In this document: positions 22,568 to 29,859 of the stretch, piece after piece | How positions within the stretch are numbered: the first letter of the stretch is position 1 | Layout: each line of letters opens with the position of its first letter | Assembly (NCBI GenBank): GCA_041848045.1 | Contig: JBGZHY010000159.1 | Coordinates: 1-30,070 of the forward strand | Direction of reading: 5' to 3' | Origin: CAKAHY01 sp041848045 | Lineage (GTDB): Bacteria > Bacillota > Clostridia > Lachnospirales > Lachnospiraceae | Length of the DNA stretch: 30,070 nt | The notes under the pieces: generated by a model | Told to the model about the DNA's origin: nothing | The model's database searches: none | What the model saw: only the letters and a program-made list of their open reading frames with translations | Position numbers and translations under genes: made by a program

Positions 22568-23023
22568 TTATCTGCGTTTCTTCATCACATACTTCCGCTT
22601 TGGAAGCACAATCACCTCATCAACTTCAAATCCCAGCTTTTCATAAAGCTTCTTTGCCCTTTGATTATCATCAAAAACGGCTAAGGAAATGCTTTTGATG
22701 TTTTCATCCTCAAATATCAAATCCATAAATCCTTTCAGTGCCTCCGTACCAAAGCCCAGGCCTGTCTTTCGGGGATTCAATACAAATCTCCCTATATGGA
22801 CATTGTCTTTGTCCATGCGTATTTTTTGTATCATTCCCATAAATTCCTCTTCATGAAAAATCGAAAATGTATTTTCCAGGCCCTTTATTTTGTCATTGTT
22901 CAAGGGGTAAGAAATACTGATCCCCATCCATTGCTCCTGAAACGCTTTTCCTTTTTCATTGGACCATTCACATAAAAGCGAAGCATTATCCTTATCTATT
23001 CCCTTTTCAAATCTGATTCCCAT
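22568..23023 (-). CDS. GNAT-family (RimJ/RimL-like) N-acetyltransferase
   Basis: A 151-residue acetyl-CoA-dependent acetyltransferase from the ATG at 23023. Motif A is visible as IGRFVLNPRKTGLGFGTEAL, where the R-x-x-G-x-G region binds the pyrophosphate of CoA. AVFDDNQRAKKLYEKLGFE is motif B, typical of RimJ/RimL-type GNATs. An in-frame TTG at 23029 is possible, but GAGG seven bases before the ATG fits better. The substrate is unknown. It has its own extended -10 promoter and ends 52 bases before the barnase gene with no obvious terminator, so read-through into the barnase/TIR run is possible. Confidence 0.88.
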   Translation of the reverse strand: MGIRFEKGIDKDNASLLCEWSNEKGKAFQEQWMGISISYPLNNDKIKGLENTFSIFHEEEFMGMIQKIRMDKDNVHIGRFVLNPRKTGLGFGTEALKGFMDLIFEDENIKSISLAVFDDNQRAKKLYEKLGFEVDEVIVLPKRKYVMKKRR

Positions 23024-23051
23024 ATCCAAACCTCATCCCTCCGACAAGAAC

Positions 23052-23060
23052 AGTATAGCA
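23052..23060 (-). promoter_or_regulatory. Extended -10 promoter of the acetyltransferase gene
   Basis: TGC-TATACT on the minus strand (23060-23052), about 30 bases before the ATG. The -35 region is poor (TGTATA at the right distance), as is usual when an extended -10 is present. It lies between the CotH terminator and this gene. Confidence 0.5.
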
Positions 23061-23095
23061 TAAAAATCCGAGCCTATACACTTACTTTTCCATGA

Positions 23096-23132
23096 ATAAA
23101 GAGGCGGTGTTTGACCATGACCGCCTCTTTAT
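23096..23132 (-). terminator. Terminator after the cotH-like gene
   Basis: A perfect 12-bp inverted repeat ATAAAGAGGCGG (23096-23107) and CCGCCTCTTTAT (23121-23132) with a 13-base loop, located after the cotH-like stop. The U-tract is short (TTTAT), but the stem is strong. It separates the SigI-associated operon from the acetyltransferase gene. Confidence 0.7.
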
Positions 23133-23176
23133 GATACATCTGTACTGACCTATCTTATATTTTAAAAATCTTTTCT

Positions 23177-24598
23177 CTACTCTTTCGCCTGTTTTCGCTC
23201 TGCCGCCTGCTTCAAGTCTGCAATCTCACCCAAATCCGGCAGCCATACGGAAGAAGCTTTTACAAAATTGCTTTTATCCTCCGCCTGTCCCTTCATGGTC
23301 GCCGGTATCCTGCCCTTAAGCTGCCCCCGCACACTTTCGGCACGCAGCAGGCAAAAATTTTCGATGGTACGCACCGCCAGCTTATGGTCTTCATAAGAAC
23401 AAAAAGCGGTAGGATCTTTTTTCACATAAGGGGCTATCATGGCTTCCGTCTGCGCCACCTTCTCGGCAAACAGACCGCTTTCAAAATATCCGGCAATCAA
23501 AGCATCGAAATAAGCGTGATATCTGCGGAAATACTCCCCGTTTTTCATCAGCTGATGATACAGCGGTCTTTTCAGCATAACCTCTCCCGTACCCGGTGTA
23601 TTGATGGGATAATTGATATATAATTCAGCGTCATTCACGGGATCCGGCATACCCAGGGAATAGGTTGCGAAAGCCAGATTATAATCCCAAGGCAAAATCT
23701 GAATCCTGCCTTCTTCTTCATACAAAAAATAATTATGTCCCGTTTTCCCCAAATAACTGTCCAGGTTAATGACAAAAACCTGCACGGTAAAATAGCGCAG
23801 CACCTCATCCACGTCCACGGCACTCTCCAGATTCTGCCCTGTGGAAAGCTGCTTTAAGGCGGCAATCAAGCGTTTCTTATCCGCATCCGTAACGGGAAAC
23901 TTCGCCTTCCGGAAAATATTGTCATAGCTTGCAAAATCATCATCAGTATAGCGCAAAGCCACGTCCGCATTCTCCGCCTTTAAGGATTTATAATCCGGCT
24001 TGTACAGCTTGCCGTAATCCGCTCCGTATACCCTTTTGGCAAAAGCTTCCTCCGGCTCCTCTACCGCCAGATACAGCCCCCAGTCCTCTCCGTTGATACG
24101 CACCCAGGTATAGCTGCACAAAGGTGTGGGCACGCCCATATATTTCATCATGTCAAAGGTCAGCCAGGTTTTCATATAACTGTTGTCCTGAAAGGAAGCA
24201 TCCAAAGAAAACTTATCCAGCCCATAGTAGGTATCAAAGGTATAATGATCAAATTCCAGCTTGAAGCTGTATCTTTCCAGACCGTACTGTGCCGTCAGAC
24301 GTCTGGAATTGTTCCCCTTAATCCGAATACCCGTATTGCGGAAAATCTCTCCGTCCACCACCACCGTGCAGGACTGGTAAGATTCTTCCTGCACCGTTGC
24401 CAAAAAGGCGGTCTTGTCCGGAACAAAAATATCAATGGTGTGTACACGGCTCTGGTCAAACAGCCTGTTTTGATAGGCGGGAACCGAAGATGCCTCCACC
24501 AGACCGAAATGCCTGCCGTTAATGAACAGAATCGTCAACAGCAGCGCCAGCACCGTAATCGCGATACAAATTTTATCAATATGCCTGCTCTTTATCAT
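23177..24598 (-). CDS. CotH-family protein kinase-like protein, membrane-anchored
   Basis: A 473-residue CotH-type protein. One N-terminal membrane segment (about residues 9-28) is followed by the CotH domain. Visible are VHTIDIFV, a GIRIKGNNSRR loop, YSFKLEFDHY (the conserved lysine-containing strand), a LYLAVEEPEEAF segment, and ILPWDYNLAF (an Asp-containing catalytic or metal-binding motif). CotH of Bacillus spores is an atypical kinase that phosphorylates coat proteins; outside spores such proteins are linked to surface or cellulosome components. The start is two bases after the DUF4956 stop, without a strong ribosome-binding site, so it is likely translationally coupled. It is the last gene of the lipoprotein-VTC-DUF4956-CotH operon. 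Its substrate is unknown; the upstream Tyr/Asp repeat lipoprotein is an obvious candidate. Confidence 0.92.
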   Translation of the reverse strand: MIKSRHIDKICIAITVLALLLTILFINGRHFGLVEASSVPAYQNRLFDQSRVHTIDIFVPDKTAFLATVQEESYQSCTVVVDGEIFRNTGIRIKGNNSRRLTAQYGLERYSFKLEFDHYTFDTYYGLDKFSLDASFQDNSYMKTWLTFDMMKYMGVPTPLCSYTWVRINGEDWGLYLAVEEPEEAFAKRVYGADYGKLYKPDYKSLKAENADVALRYTDDDFASYDNIFRKAKFPVTDADKKRLIAALKQLSTGQNLESAVDVDEVLRYFTVQVFVINLDSYLGKTGHNYFLYEEEGRIQILPWDYNLAFATYSLGMPDPVNDAELYINYPINTPGTGEVMLKRPLYHQLMKNGEYFRRYHAYFDALIAGYFESGLFAEKVAQTEAMIAPYVKKDPTAFCSYEDHKLAVRTIENFCLLRAESVRGQLKGRIPATMKGQAEDKSNFVKASSVWLPDLGEIADLKQAAERKQAKE

Positions 24599-24600
24599 AT

Positions 24601-25278
24601 TTAACTCATATAATCGCCGTTATAGGAAACCAGAACCGTATGGCTGACTCCGGGTAATTCCGCCAAGCCGTGTAAAAATCGACTGTTTCCGTCTTTCAGG
24701 CGCAGTTCATAATTCAGCTCCACACAATCCGGCGCAATGCTCTTGCTCTTTAAGCACAGTCTGCCCACCTGCTCCTTTAAAAAAGCCTCCGCTCCTTCCT
24801 CGCTTTTCTCGTCCGCACAATGCAGCACCAGAATATAGGGTCTGTCAAAGCTTTTGTATCCGGAAAATATCCAAATCATGGCGCCGATTAAAAGCCCGCC
24901 AAAAACTGCCAGAGGAATGAAGCCCGCCGCAATCACGATGCCCTCCGCGATGCTCCAGAATAAAAAGGCGATGTCTACCGGCTCTTTGATGGCAGTTCTG
25001 AAACGAACAATGGACAAAGCGCCCACCATACCCAAAGAAAGAACAATGTTGCTGGTCACTGCCAGAATCAGTACCGCCGTAATCATGGTCAGGGCAATCA
25101 GCGTAATACCGAAACTTGCCGAGTACATAATGCCCGCATAGGTTTTCTTATAAATGAAAAAAATGAAAACCCCCGCCGCAAAGGATAAAAGCAGCGCCAG
25201 TACCATATCCGTAACGGAGAAGACCGATACATTCTCCAAAAATCCTGATTTAAAAATATCCTGAAAATTAAACGTCAT
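24601..25278 (-). CDS. DUF4956-family membrane protein
   Basis: A 225-residue protein with four predicted membrane helices in the first 140 residues and a soluble C-terminal domain of about 80 residues. The conserved DUF4956 core, LSLGMVGALSIVRFRTAIKEP, is present near residues 81-101. The family is commonly linked to VTC-type polyphosphate polymerases and CotH proteins, as here, but has no assigned function. Its position beside the polymerase suggests a membrane component for polymer synthesis or export. GGGGAGGA before the ATG supports the start. It is 36 bases downstream of the VTC gene. Confidence 0.9.
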   Translation of the reverse strand: MTFNFQDIFKSGFLENVSVFSVTDMVLALLLSFAAGVFIFFIYKKTYAGIMYSASFGITLIALTMITAVLILAVTSNIVLSLGMVGALSIVRFRTAIKEPVDIAFLFWSIAEGIVIAAGFIPLAVFGGLLIGAMIWIFSGYKSFDRPYILVLHCADEKSEEGAEAFLKEQVGRLCLKSKSIAPDCVELNYELRLKDGNSRFLHGLAELPGVSHTVLVSYNGDYMS

Positions 25279-25314
25279 GAAATCCTCCCCATCCTCTGCT
25301 GCCTGTCCGCAGCT

Positions 25315-26040
25315 CTATTCTAAGCGTCTTGCCTGTGCATACTTGGAAAATGCACTTGCCTGTCTGTTCGGTAAAGCCACCGCCATGCGTACAATATCCG
25401 GCAAAAAGCGGTCATATTTTACTTCCAGCAAGGAAGTCGTATCCGGAATGCGGGGCAGTTCTCTTTCCGTATCCAAAAAATCCGTACTGCGCAGCCCCGT
25501 CCGTATATTCCTGTCTATGGTCAGGCGTACATTCCCCGGCGCATAAACGAAGGCTTCTCTGTCATATACCACCACCGTTTTCGGTCTTAGCATTTCCCCC
25601 TGTATCTTGCTGTACAGTTCCACAAAAAGAGGATGTGCCTTCCCTTCCAAAAAAGCATATTCTCCGGCAAGCAAAGCCTGCACTTCTTCCAGGCTGATTC
25701 TTGCGCTGTACTTTCCGCACAATCCGTTTTTCTTCATCTTTTTTTCCAAACGAATAAAGGAAAGCTCCTTCTGATAAAAGCGCAATCTGAACTTCTCCCT
25801 GCAGTTTACCCCGTCTATTTTCTGGCGCAGTGCCTTATCATCCGGGGTGTCAAAATACAAACTGCTCACACGGTACGTACCATGTGAGCCTCCGTTTGTG
25901 TCTTTTTTAAATATTTTAGAAAGGCGATGTTTTAATAGTAAATCGTCTGTCATCGAAATCGGATGCTTATATTCGTGCCGCCATTGCAGCAGATTCTTAT
26001 CCAACACATCGACTGCATTAGTTATAGTTTGAATTTCCAT
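25315..26040 (-). CDS. VTC-domain polyphosphate polymerase-like protein
   Basis: About 241 residues from the ATG at 26040. It resembles the catalytic tunnel domain of VTC4-type polyphosphate polymerases (triphosphate-tunnel fold): RHEYKHPIS near the start, YRVSSLYFDTPDD, REKFRLRFY, IRLEKKMKKNG and LLEVKYDRFLP, supplying the alternating basic and acidic residues that line the tunnel. The presumed product is polyphosphate from ATP. Longer starts (for example GTG at 26097) would deepen the overlap with the lipoprotein gene and have no ribosome-binding site; even the chosen ATG has a weak one, so coupling to the upstream gene is likely. It sits with DUF4956 and CotH genes, a recurring trio. Confidence 0.9.
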   Translation of the reverse strand: MEIQTITNAVDVLDKNLLQWRHEYKHPISMTDDLLLKHRLSKIFKKDTNGGSHGTYRVSSLYFDTPDDKALRQKIDGVNCREKFRLRFYQKELSFIRLEKKMKKNGLCGKYSARISLEEVQALLAGEYAFLEGKAHPLFVELYSKIQGEMLRPKTVVVYDREAFVYAPGNVRLTIDRNIRTGLRSTDFLDTERELPRIPDTTSLLEVKYDRFLPDIVRMAVALPNRQASAFSKYAQARRLE

Positions 26041-26935
26041 CGTTGTTTCCGTCATCCGGCGTATCATCGCTGTCCGGTGCACTGTAATTGGATGCACCGT
26101 CGTTGCTCGTGGTGCTGCTGTAATCCGTTACACCGTCATTGTTTGCGCCATAATCCGTATCATTGCTGCTCTCATAGTTGGTTACGCCGTCATTGTTTGT
26201 ACCGTAATCCGTATCATTGCTGCTCTCATAGTTGGTTACGCCGTCGTTGTTTGTACCGTAGTCCGTATCGTTTGCATCATAGTCGGTTACACCGTCGTTG
26301 TTAGGGCCGTAGTCCGTATCGTTTGCGTCATAGTCGGTTACACCGTCGTTGTTTACGCCATAGTCCGTATCATAATAATCCGTTACGCCATCCGCGTCTG
26401 TACCGTAATCCGTATCTACATAATCCGGCTCATCCTTTACCGCATCATTCTGCACTTCAATCGGAGCCTTCCACTGATTCTGGCTTACATTGGCACGTAC
26501 ATCCTCTGCCAGCTCGCTTAAGAAGTTGTCGCTCGGAATCCGGGAGCCTTCTTCTACTTCAATAGTAATCTTACGGGTGCTGCCGTCCACATCTTCTACA
26601 AAATAACCTGCCGCACCGATGGCGCTTACCAGTTCATTAACAACAACCTTTGCCTCTTTTCCTTCAAAGCCTTTATAACTTTCCAAAATCTTGGCTCCGT
26701 CATCGTTCTTGGACTCCACTGCGGTAACCAGTCCCTTGTCATCGTACTTTACGGCAATTTCCGGATTGACTCTTACCAAAAGAGTTCCGCCCTGTGCCAA
26801 AGCCACCGTCGTCATGGTGCTTGCTGCGGTGGATGCCGCCGTCTTGCTTCCTGCCTGTGCACAACCGGTTAATACGGCAAGTCCCAAACCTGCTGCTACT
26901 AAAATACTGCAAATTGATTTAGAGTTGATTCTCAT
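26018..26935 (-). CDS. Lipoprotein with RsgI-like domain and Asp/Tyr-rich repeat stalk
   Basis: A 305-residue lipoprotein. The signal peptide has lipobox LTGC (Cys25). Residues about 50-130 align by eye with the extracytoplasmic middle domain of the RsgI encoded upstream: RVNPEIAVKYDDKG here against SINPAVRIDVDKED there, and later KITIEVEEG against TITIDLDSR. The Asn57-Pro58 pair sits where RsgI proteins self-cleave. From about residue 174 there are six imperfect repeats of 15-18 residues of the type DTDYGxNNDGVTDY, an acidic pattern like Ca2+-binding thrombospondin type-3 repeats. The C-terminus is Asn/Asp/Ser-rich. GGAGA before the ATG supports the start. A SigI-type promoter lies upstream. 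The function is not known; a surface or matrix role is inferred. Confidence 0.8.
   Translation of the reverse strand: MRINSKSICSILVAAGLGLAVLTGCAQAGSKTAASTAASTMTTVALAQGGTLLVRVNPEIAVKYDDKGLVTAVESKNDDGAKILESYKGFEGKEAKVVVNELVSAIGAAGYFVEDVDGSTRKITIEVEEGSRIPSDNFLSELAEDVRANVSQNQWKAPIEVQNDAVKDEPDYVDTDYGTDADGVTDYYDTDYGVNNDGVTDYDANDTDYGPNNDGVTDYDANDTDYGTNNDGVTNYESSNDTDYGTNNDGVTNYESSNDTDYGANNDGVTDYSSTTSNDGASNYSAPDSDDTPDDGNNDGNSNYN
26120..26416 (-). repeat. In-frame tandem repeats (45-54 bp) in the lipoprotein gene
   Basis: Six degenerate units of 45, 51, 51, 54, 54 and about 50 bp, encoding DTDYG-x-NNDGVT-D/N-Y plus a variable tail. The two 54-bp units are nearly identical at the nucleotide level, pointing to recent duplication. 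Copy number is likely to vary between strains. Confidence 0.9.
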
Positions 26936-26997
26936 ACTACTATCTCCTTTTCTGTTTTTGTTTTTAGATTTTTTCTTTTGTGTCTTACACTAGTAGT

Positions 26998-27025
26998 ATA
27001 CGTTTATCAAATCCAAAAAACGGGG
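26998..27025 (-). promoter_or_regulatory. SigI-type promoter of the lipoprotein-VTC-DUF4956-CotH operon
   Basis: On the minus strand CCCCG (27025-27021), a 17-base spacer, then ACGTAT (27003-26998). It is identical in both boxes and spacing to the element before sigI and resembles the ACCCC/CG-rich SigI promoter class of Firmicutes. The spacer 26936-27063 otherwise holds an AT-rich inverted repeat (TTTCAAA/TTTGAAA) next to the rsgI end. Confidence 0.7.
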
Positions 27026-27063
27026 TCTTTTCAAATTTTTTTGAAATTTTTGAAATTTGCTTT

Positions 27064-28038
27064 TTAATCCTCATTTCCCCTCTCATCTGCATCCCCTGCT
27101 TCGGCGGCATATTCGCTGTCCCCGGCGGCTTCTGTGTGCGGCAGGGTGCTTGTTTCATCATCTCTGTCATCATCCTGATTTCCGCTCTGCCAAGCCCCCG
27201 AATCGTCATCCTCATCCCGTCCGCTCATTTCATACGGACTGTCGCCCGCTGCGCCTGTCGTTCCTGCCCGGCTTGTATCTTTGCTGCTCTCCCTCTCTTC
27301 TTCATCTATATCTTCCCCTGCCCGGCTGCCGCTCTCATCTGCATCATCGTCACTTTCCTCCTCATCCCCCACTTCTATCACGAAGCTTTGGGGGGCCGTC
27401 GAGGACTGCGCAGATCCTTCTTGCGCCTGCGTCATTACAGAGCTTTCTGTCGGCTCATCTCCTGCCGCAGCCTTGATATGGACTTCCACGCTGATTTTAT
27501 CCCGGAAAAATTCATCGGTATGCTTGCCGATGCTTAATTCGTGACTGCTGACCCATTCCACATCCCGGGAATCCAAGTCAATGGTAATGGTTTTTCCTTC
27601 GGAAAGATAACCGTCCTGCATCGCTTTGTCAAAAACCTCATCCATAACCGGTTCCAAAGATTTTCCTTTATATATGTAGCCTTCCAGTAAAGCAACGCCG
27701 TCCGCATTGGTTCCTTCCATACGCAGCACCTTATCTTCCTTGTCTACATCAATGCGTACGGCAGGATTGATGCTGATGTATACCGATGCATAAGGCCTCG
27801 GTACGGAAAGCATAAAGGAACCGAATACCAGCGCCACACAGGCTGCCAAGGCTGCTGCCGCATATATCCACCGCCGGGAGAAAAAGCTTAAGGCCTTTTT
27901 GCTCGGTTCCTGCATTTTTACCACTTCTTCGACTACCTGTCCCACTTCATAATGCAAATTCGCCACTTTGAAAAAGCAGCCGTCTTCATCCAATACCACC
28001 GCATAGGAAGTGTGACATTCCATCACAATATATCGCAC
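27064..28038 (-). CDS. rsgI: RsgI-type anti-sigma-I factor
   Basis: A membrane anti-sigma factor, 324 residues from the GTG at 28038. The N-terminal cytoplasmic RsgI_N domain begins VRYIVMECHTSYAVVLDEDG and should bind SigI. One membrane helix is at about 57-76, then the conserved extracytoplasmic domain with YISINPAVRIDVD, in which Asn91-Pro92 matches the autoproteolysis site shown for RsgI proteins. The last 130 residues are Ser/Glu/Asp-rich and low in complexity, without a recognisable carbohydrate-binding module, unlike the cellulosome RsgIs. The GTG start is favoured over a longer in-frame extension inside sigI because AGGGAGG lies eight bases upstream and the start is one base from the sigI stop. 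Confidence 0.92.
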   Translation of the reverse strand: MRYIVMECHTSYAVVLDEDGCFFKVANLHYEVGQVVEEVVKMQEPSKKALSFFSRRWIYAAAALAACVALVFGSFMLSVPRPYASVYISINPAVRIDVDKEDKVLRMEGTNADGVALLEGYIYKGKSLEPVMDEVFDKAMQDGYLSEGKTITIDLDSRDVEWVSSHELSIGKHTDEFFRDKISVEVHIKAAAGDEPTESSVMTQAQEGSAQSSTAPQSFVIEVGDEEESDDDADESGSRAGEDIDEEERESSKDTSRAGTTGAAGDSPYEMSGRDEDDDSGAWQSGNQDDDRDDETSTLPHTEAAGDSEYAAEAGDADERGNED

Positions 28039-28039
28039 T

Positions 28040-28765
28040 CTACATTCCTCCCTTCTGTCTGTATATATGTCTGATGTGCCCTCGTATGATTTCATATCCG
28101 TTTGTTTGGATCAGAAGCATCACGACAATATATTTGCGATGCCTTTCCAAGGTTTTTCGCTCCACACCCGTCGCCTCGGATAAAGCGGCAAGAGGCAGGC
28201 GTTTGCTCTGCAGCAGCTCCTCCGGTATCTCCGGATGCTCTGCGGCATACTGCAGTACCCTTTTGCATGCCTCCATGGTTCTGTCCTGTTTCGGTGCATT
28301 CTCCGCCACATCCGTAAAGCTGACGCCGAAGTCTGCCATTACTTTCCCCAATTCCTCTATTTCCTGCCTGGTTGCCGCCAGATTATCCGACTCCTCATAA
28401 AGGTTTCGCTCATCTGCAATTTTATCCTGTAATACCGTATCGTCCTCATCTCCCGAGGGCTCGTGCAGGGACAGTATTCCCCTGTGTCTTTGCTCTTTCC
28501 GCTGATAATCAATAATACGGTTCTTAATCAATAAAGAGGCATAGGAAAAGAAAGCGCCCTTACCTCTTTCATAGGCCTTAATCGCTTCGTGGAACGCAAT
28601 CATTGCAATACTGAACTCATCATCCTGCTCCGTGCATATTCCGGAGATACATTTGCCGGTTTCCGCGCGTATAAATGGTATATATTGTCTAATCAAGGCG
28701 TCGGCTTTCTCCATACTCTCCTTCGCCGCATATACACTTGCAACTATCTGATGTTCCGTCTGCAT
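28040..28765 (-). CDS. sigI: RNA polymerase sigma factor SigI
   Basis: A 241-residue sigma-70-family factor of the SigI class. The region-2 sequence DDEFSIAMIAFHEAIKAYERGKGAFFSYASLLIKNRIIDYQR (split here as the core-binding and -10-recognition segment, about residues 47-90) is diagnostic. The C-terminal SigI-specific DNA-binding domain (KRLPLAALSEATGVERKTLERHRKYIV) ends the protein. It controls cell-envelope or heat-related genes in Bacillus and polysaccharide sensing in some Clostridia. The pair with rsgI is contiguous. GGGAGGA lies five bases before the ATG. Two promoters precede it, one housekeeping and one apparently autoregulatory. Confidence 0.93.
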   Translation of the reverse strand: MQTEHQIVASVYAAKESMEKADALIRQYIPFIRAETGKCISGICTEQDDEFSIAMIAFHEAIKAYERGKGAFFSYASLLIKNRIIDYQRKEQRHRGILSLHEPSGDEDDTVLQDKIADERNLYEESDNLAATRQEIEELGKVMADFGVSFTDVAENAPKQDRTMEACKRVLQYAAEHPEIPEELLQSKRLPLAALSEATGVERKTLERHRKYIVVMLLIQTNGYEIIRGHIRHIYRQKGGM

Positions 28766-28787
28766 ATTCTTCCTCCCTATTCATAGA

Positions 28788-28815
28788 ATACGTATGATTT
28801 TTCCCAAAATCGGGG
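28788..28815 (-). promoter_or_regulatory. SigI-type (autoregulatory) promoter of sigI-rsgI
   Basis: CCCCG (28815-28811), 17-base spacer, ACGTAT (28793-28788) on the minus strand. It matches the element at 26998-27025 exactly in both boxes and in spacing. The start of transcription would be near 28781, just before the ribosome-binding site at 28778-28771. Confidence 0.7.
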
Positions 28816-28825
28816 CATTGAGCTT

Positions 28826-28854
28826 ATCATAGACGATAAAATACAGAATAACAA
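28826..28854 (-). promoter_or_regulatory. Sigma-A promoter of sigI-rsgI
   Basis: TTGTTA (28854-28849), 17-base spacer, TATGAT (28831-28826) on the minus strand. It would give basal expression from upstream of the SigI-type promoter. Confidence 0.6.
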
Positions 28855-28876
28855 GAGATTTTCCAAAATGTGAAGG

Positions 28877-28926
28877 TAAAAAAATAACTTTTCGAATAAG
28901 TTTTTTTCTTAAACGAAAAGTTATTT
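28877..28926 (-). terminator. Intrinsic terminator of argF
   Basis: On the minus strand AAATAACTTTTCG (28926-28914) pairs with CGAAAAGTTATTT (28894-28882), a perfect 13-bp stem, followed by a T-run (28884-28877). It lies just after the argF stop and before the sigI promoters. Confidence 0.85.
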
Positions 28927-28943
28927 CAGGAATGATTGTTATT

Positions 28944-29855
28944 TTATGCCTCTCCCAGCAGACTAAGCAGCACCGCTTTCTGCACATGCAGGCGATTTTC
29001 CGCCTCCTCAAATATTTCTGCGGCATGCTTTTCCAAAACCTCCGCCGTAATCTCCTCCCCTCTGTGCGCCGGCAGACAATGCAGTACCATTGCATCTTTT
29101 TTTGCCGCCGCCAGCAGCTGCGTATTGATTTGGTAAACGCCGCCAAAAACCTTTTTTCTCTCTGCCGCTTCAGCCTCACTGCCCATACTGGCCCACACAT
29201 CCGTCACCACCACATCCGCATCCTTAACCGCTTCTTTCGGACAGCGATGCAGGCTAAAGCGCCCGCTCTTTTGCGCCTTTTCCAGAATTTCCCTCTTCGG
29301 CATATACTCCTCCGGCACCGCTATGCTCATCTCCATACCGGCGGTCAAAGCGCCGAGCATCAGTGAGTTGCACATATTATTTCCATCTCCGATATAGCAA
29401 AGCTTCAGACCTTCGGTTTTTCCCTTCCACTCCCGTATGGTCAGCAAATCCGCCAGCACCTGGCAAGGATGCTCCTCATTCGTCAGACCGTTAATCACCG
29501 GAATGCTTCCATACCTTGCCAGATCCGCGACATCCTGCTGCGCAAAGGTGCGAATCATCATGCCGTCCAGGTAACGTGACAGCACTCTTGCCGTATCCTC
29601 TATCGACTCTCCCCGCCCCAACTGCATATCGCTGCCGTTTAAATACAAGGCATATCCTCCCATCTGCTGCATACCAAGCTCAAAGGACACCCTTGTACGG
29701 GTGCTTGCTTTTTGAAAAATCATGCCTAAGCTTTTATTCTTCAAATAGGGATGAAAAATACCGTTTTTTTGCTCTGCTTTTAAACGCAGCGCCAAATCCA
29801 GCATGTTCTCCAAAGATGCCCTGTCCAAATCTCCTATACTCAACAAATGCTTCAT
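28944..29855 (-). CDS. argF: Ornithine carbamoyltransferase
   Basis: Catalyses carbamoyl phosphate + ornithine to citrulline in arginine biosynthesis. The 303 residues are full length. The carbamoyl-phosphate motif STRTR is at 51-55, HPCQ at 129-132, the ornithine-specific DVWASMG at 219-225, and HCLPAHRGEEI at 259-269 carries the catalytic Cys. The Ser-Met-Gly motif distinguishes it from aspartate carbamoyltransferase. AGGAGG before the ATG overlaps the stop of the upstream aminotransferase, four bases away, so the two are in one operon in the usual argD-argF order. Confidence 0.97.
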   Translation of the reverse strand: MKHLLSIGDLDRASLENMLDLALRLKAEQKNGIFHPYLKNKSLGMIFQKASTRTRVSFELGMQQMGGYALYLNGSDMQLGRGESIEDTARVLSRYLDGMMIRTFAQQDVADLARYGSIPVINGLTNEEHPCQVLADLLTIREWKGKTEGLKLCYIGDGNNMCNSLMLGALTAGMEMSIAVPEEYMPKREILEKAQKSGRFSLHRCPKEAVKDADVVVTDVWASMGSEAEAAERKKVFGGVYQINTQLLAAAKKDAMVLHCLPAHRGEEITAEVLEKHAAEIFEEAENRLHVQKAVLLSLLGEA

Positions 29856-29859
29856 CCTC

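Noticed and set aside
26120..26416. Direct repeats considered as a CRISPR-like or non-coding array
   Set aside because: Units are in frame, vary by whole codons, have no unique spacers, and encode a clear protein repeat after a lipoprotein signal.
28039..28095. Longer rsgI start extending into sigI
   Set aside because: RsgI proteins begin at the (V/M)RYIVMECH segment; the GTG at 28038 has a well-placed AGGGAGG, while the extension has no ribosome-binding site.
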